From assembly GCA_021159105.1 (NCBI GenBank), contig JAGGSM010000251.1, positions 1 to 14,338 on the forward strand: a stretch of 14,338 nt of DNA, written 5' to 3'. This document shows, in pieces, positions 13,187-14,338 of the stretch. Position numbers and translations under genes: made by a program. Positions within the stretch are counted from its first letter, which is position 1. Each line of letters begins with the position of its first letter. The stretch comes from Candidatus Bipolaricaulota bacterium (GTDB lineage Bacteria > Bipolaricaulota > Bipolaricaulia > UBA7950 > UBA9294). The notes under the pieces are model-generated. The model worked only from the letters and a program-made list of their open reading frames with translations. It did not search any database and was not told the origin of the DNA.

Positions 13187-13207
13187 TTGATAGCCATAAG
13201 CTGATAG
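13187..13207. repeat. Degenerate heptanucleotide tandem repeat, TGATAG-type (three units)
   Basis: Three 7-base units, TTGATAG, CCATAAG and CTGATAG, end eight bases before the stop codon of the PKD lipoprotein gene (minus strand). It is short, so chance is possible, but it repeats the 7-base period of the neighbouring tract. Confidence 0.4.
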
Positions 13208-13214
13208 GTATCTT

Positions 13215-14162
13215 CTAATTCGTCACTGTGACGTTGCGCACTGTAGAATCGGTCAAGCCTTGTTCGTCAATAACGGTGAGAGTCACAACAAATGTGTGGC
13301 TAGACGAGCCGGAAGAATAGATGTGGGTCACCACGGCATTAGTAGTTGCCGAAAGAGTCTCGCCATCGCCAAAGTTCCACAGGAACGTCTTCAATGTGTG
13401 CCCGGAAGCAGCGACGGACAATGCCGGATCAAACGTGACTTCAAACAGGGACGGGGTATCGGGAAGATGGTCGGAATGATAGACGGTAACCGGATCCGTC
13501 TTAGTAAAGCTCGCGGTCGGTCCATCGGTAGGTACAACGACTGGTACCATCACTGTAACCACCAGTGACGTACTGGCAGTAGCTCCATGATTGTTCGTAA
13601 CAGTAAGCGTCACTGTGATGTTCGATGTCGCCGCGGCAGTGAACGTATGCGAGATGGTCTCGCCGGCCCCGGTCGATCCATCGCCGAAATCCCATGCATA
13701 GACCGATATCGTGCCATCGGCATCGTAGGATAGGGAAGCATCGAACTGAACGGTTAACGGTGAATTCCCATAGCTTGGCTTGGCGCTGAACCTCGCTGTC
13801 GGAGGATTGCTACCTGTGGATCCTGCGGGAAGCACTTCAATGCTCTGCGTGGTCGTCGCCCGTGCACCGGAGTTGTCAGTCACGGTAAGAGTCACCGTAA
13901 ATGTCCGGATGGTCGTAGTAGTAAACGTGTGAGTTGCGGTTGCTCCGGTAGTGCCAGTCCCATCACCAAAATTCCATACGTAGGTCGCGATCGATCCATC
14001 TGGATCATATGAATCGCTGGCATCAAACTCGACTCTAAGCGGAGAATTACCGCTCAGACTGCTGGCGATGATGCTAGGAACAGGAGGCTGATTGAAGAGG
14101 GAGCACCCCGAAAGGAGAGCAAGAAACAGTAGAGGAACCCCTATCCTGACTGCCCAACGCAT
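13215..14162 (-). CDS. Lipoprotein with three PKD domains
   Basis: The 315-residue protein starts with a lipoprotein signal peptide: MRWAVR, a hydrophobic core, and the lipobox LLSGC with lipidated Cys20. Three PKD (polycystic-kidney-disease-type, Ig-like) domains follow at about 28-111, 119-205 and 215-314, marked by WNFGDG (63-68), WDFGDG (157-162) and WNFGDG (262-267), each with a THTF/SHTF-type strand and a VTLTV strand. The third is more divergent and has a longer insert. PKD domains are surface or extracellular binding modules; no enzymatic domain is attached, so the role is probably adhesion or carbohydrate/protein binding at the cell surface (inference). ATG 14162-14160 has a GGGAGG site upstream. 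The frame is open to 14258 but the extension covers the leader hairpin and lacks any signal. Confidence 0.93.
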   Translation of the reverse strand: MRWAVRIGVPLLFLALLSGCSLFNQPPVPSIIASSLSGNSPLRVEFDASDSYDPDGSIATYVWNFGDGTGTTGATATHTFTTTTIRTFTVTLTVTDNSGARATTTQSIEVLPAGSTGSNPPTARFSAKPSYGNSPLTVQFDASLSYDADGTISVYAWDFGDGSTGAGETISHTFTAAATSNITVTLTVTNNHGATASTSLVVTVMVPVVVPTDGPTASFTKTDPVTVYHSDHLPDTPSLFEVTFDPALSVAASGHTLKTFLWNFGDGETLSATTNAVVTHIYSSGSSSHTFVVTLTVIDEQGLTDSTVRNVTVTN

Positions 14163-14191
14163 GCTTCCTCCCCTACATTCAGGTTTTGAGA

Positions 14192-14221
14192 TTGGAGGCG
14201 ACCCCAATTGGCCGCCTCCAA
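14192..14221. other. Hairpin between two PKD-protein genes (terminator or leader structure)
   Basis: TTGGAGGCG (14192-14200) pairs perfectly with CGCCTCCAA (14213-14221); the 12-base loop holds the palindrome CCAATTGG (14204-14211), which can extend the stem. It lies 36 bases after the stop of the upstream PKD-like gene and 29 bases before the start of the lipoprotein gene. No T-run follows on the minus strand, so it may be a weak terminator or an mRNA leader structure. A GATAAT box (14231-14226, minus) just upstream could be a -10, which would put the hairpin in the leader. Confidence 0.5.
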
Positions 14222-14257
14222 ATTCATTATCCAGGTTTTCCCTGTCCGACAATGTCA

Positions 14258-14338
14258 CTAATTCTTGTACAGTGTGATCGTTCGAGTGAGTGTGTTTCGC
14301 GCTCCCTGGTTATCGATCACCTCAAGCTCAACAGTGAA
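14258..14338 (-). CDS. C-terminal end of a PKD-like domain protein (5' part missing)
   Basis: The last 26 codons and a TAG stop (14260-14258) of a minus-strand gene enter from the window edge. The peptide includes FTVELEVIDNQGAR and ends in TRTITLYKN, which matches the final strands of a PKD domain and closely parallels the VTLTVTDNSGAR segment of the neighbouring lipoprotein. It is likely a paralogue in tandem. Nothing can be said about the rest of the protein. Confidence 0.65.
   Translation of the reverse strand, partial: FTVELEVIDNQGARNTLTRTITLYKN

Larger units (their letters stand above)
12728..13214. other. Gene-poor, AT-richer intergenic stretch; possible decayed mobile-element end
   Basis: I find no convincing gene in these 487 bases, and base composition is visibly lower in GC than the flanking genes, mainly from 12890 to 13130. 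Short open frames (minus strand 12817-13054, plus strand 12959-13204) have no ribosome site or recognisable domain. Structures seen are an AGTGA-CGA-TCACT palindrome (12958-12970), a CTGGAT/ATCCAG hairpin (12993-13009) and two heptad repeat tracts. The segment 12810-12897, with CCCCGCCGCC, reminds me of IS200/IS605-type 3' ends, but I cannot prove it and no transposase body is present. Confidence 0.4.

Noticed and set aside
12817..13204. Short open frames in the gene-poor region (minus 12817-13054, plus 12664-12897 and 12959-13204)
   Set aside because: They have no ribosome sites, no domains and poor codon usage; more likely worn non-coding or mobile-element DNA.
13099..13207. Possible CRISPR-like repeat array
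   Set aside because: Units are 7 bases, contiguous and without spacers; no cas genes are present.
14163..14258. Earlier start for the PKD lipoprotein
   Set aside because: The lipoprotein signal peptide and ribosome site clearly place the start at 14162; the extension covers the hairpin.
1..14338. tRNA, rRNA, riboswitch or prophage genes
   Set aside because: I looked for cloverleaf-like GGTTCGAATC-type arms, rRNA-like stretches and phage gene order in the gaps and saw none.

Overview
The window comes from a moderately GC-rich bacterium whose genes start with ATG or GTG behind good Shine-Dalgarno sequences. It has a Lon-family protease, NfeD-type membrane protease, RecQ and YebC. It also encodes exported proteins: one clear lipoprotein (L-S-G-C lipobox), a TatT-like TPR protein and several proteins with signal peptides. 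This fits a free-living, probably two-membraned bacterium. No 16S, tRNA or other marker is present, so I cannot name the phylum; an uncultured candidate phylum is possible but is inference only. I see no tRNA, rRNA, CRISPR array, complete insertion sequence or phage gene.

Layout. 1-2030 (minus): a Lon-type ATP-dependent protease of the AAA_32/LonB-like group, cut by the window edge. 2031-3157: a short divergent promoter region, then a secreted phospholipase-D-superfamily protein (plus) with two complete HKD motifs. 3158-3213: small tandem palindromes between convergent genes. 3211-4892 (minus): an NfeD/ClpP-class membrane protease whose end overlaps a membrane-anchored zinc-ribbon protein. 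5004-7903 (plus): a HAD phosphatase/phosphoglucomutase-like enzyme and a full RecQ helicase with an extra C-terminal helix-turn-helix domain. 7986-9538 (plus): an unrecognised exported protein, coupled by an ATGA overlap to a membrane-anchored metallophosphoesterase. 9535-12676 (minus): a TatT-like TPR protein, a PflA/PflX-like radical SAM enzyme, YebC, and a small membrane protein with a PGLGQ motif. The end of this run seems to be terminated by a hairpin lying inside the convergent phosphoesterase gene. 12677-13214: a gene-poor, AT-richer stretch with a strong promoter, heptanucleotide repeats and what may be a decayed mobile-element end. 13215-14338 (minus): a three-PKD-domain lipoprotein and, upstream of it, the last 26 codons of another PKD-like protein.

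Functionally the region is mostly housekeeping: protein quality control (Lon, NfeD), DNA repair (RecQ), regulation or translation (YebC), and envelope proteins. The parts that deserve a second look are the gene pairings (NfeD with a zinc ribbon; TatT-like protein with a radical SAM enzyme; exported unknown with an anchored phosphoesterase) and the small non-coding structures. Those structures are the symmetric overlapping promoters at 2023-2080, the covarying tandem palindromes at 3165-3220, the antisense terminator at 9440-9474, and three separate heptad repeat tracts. I did not find a clearly new multi-gene system.
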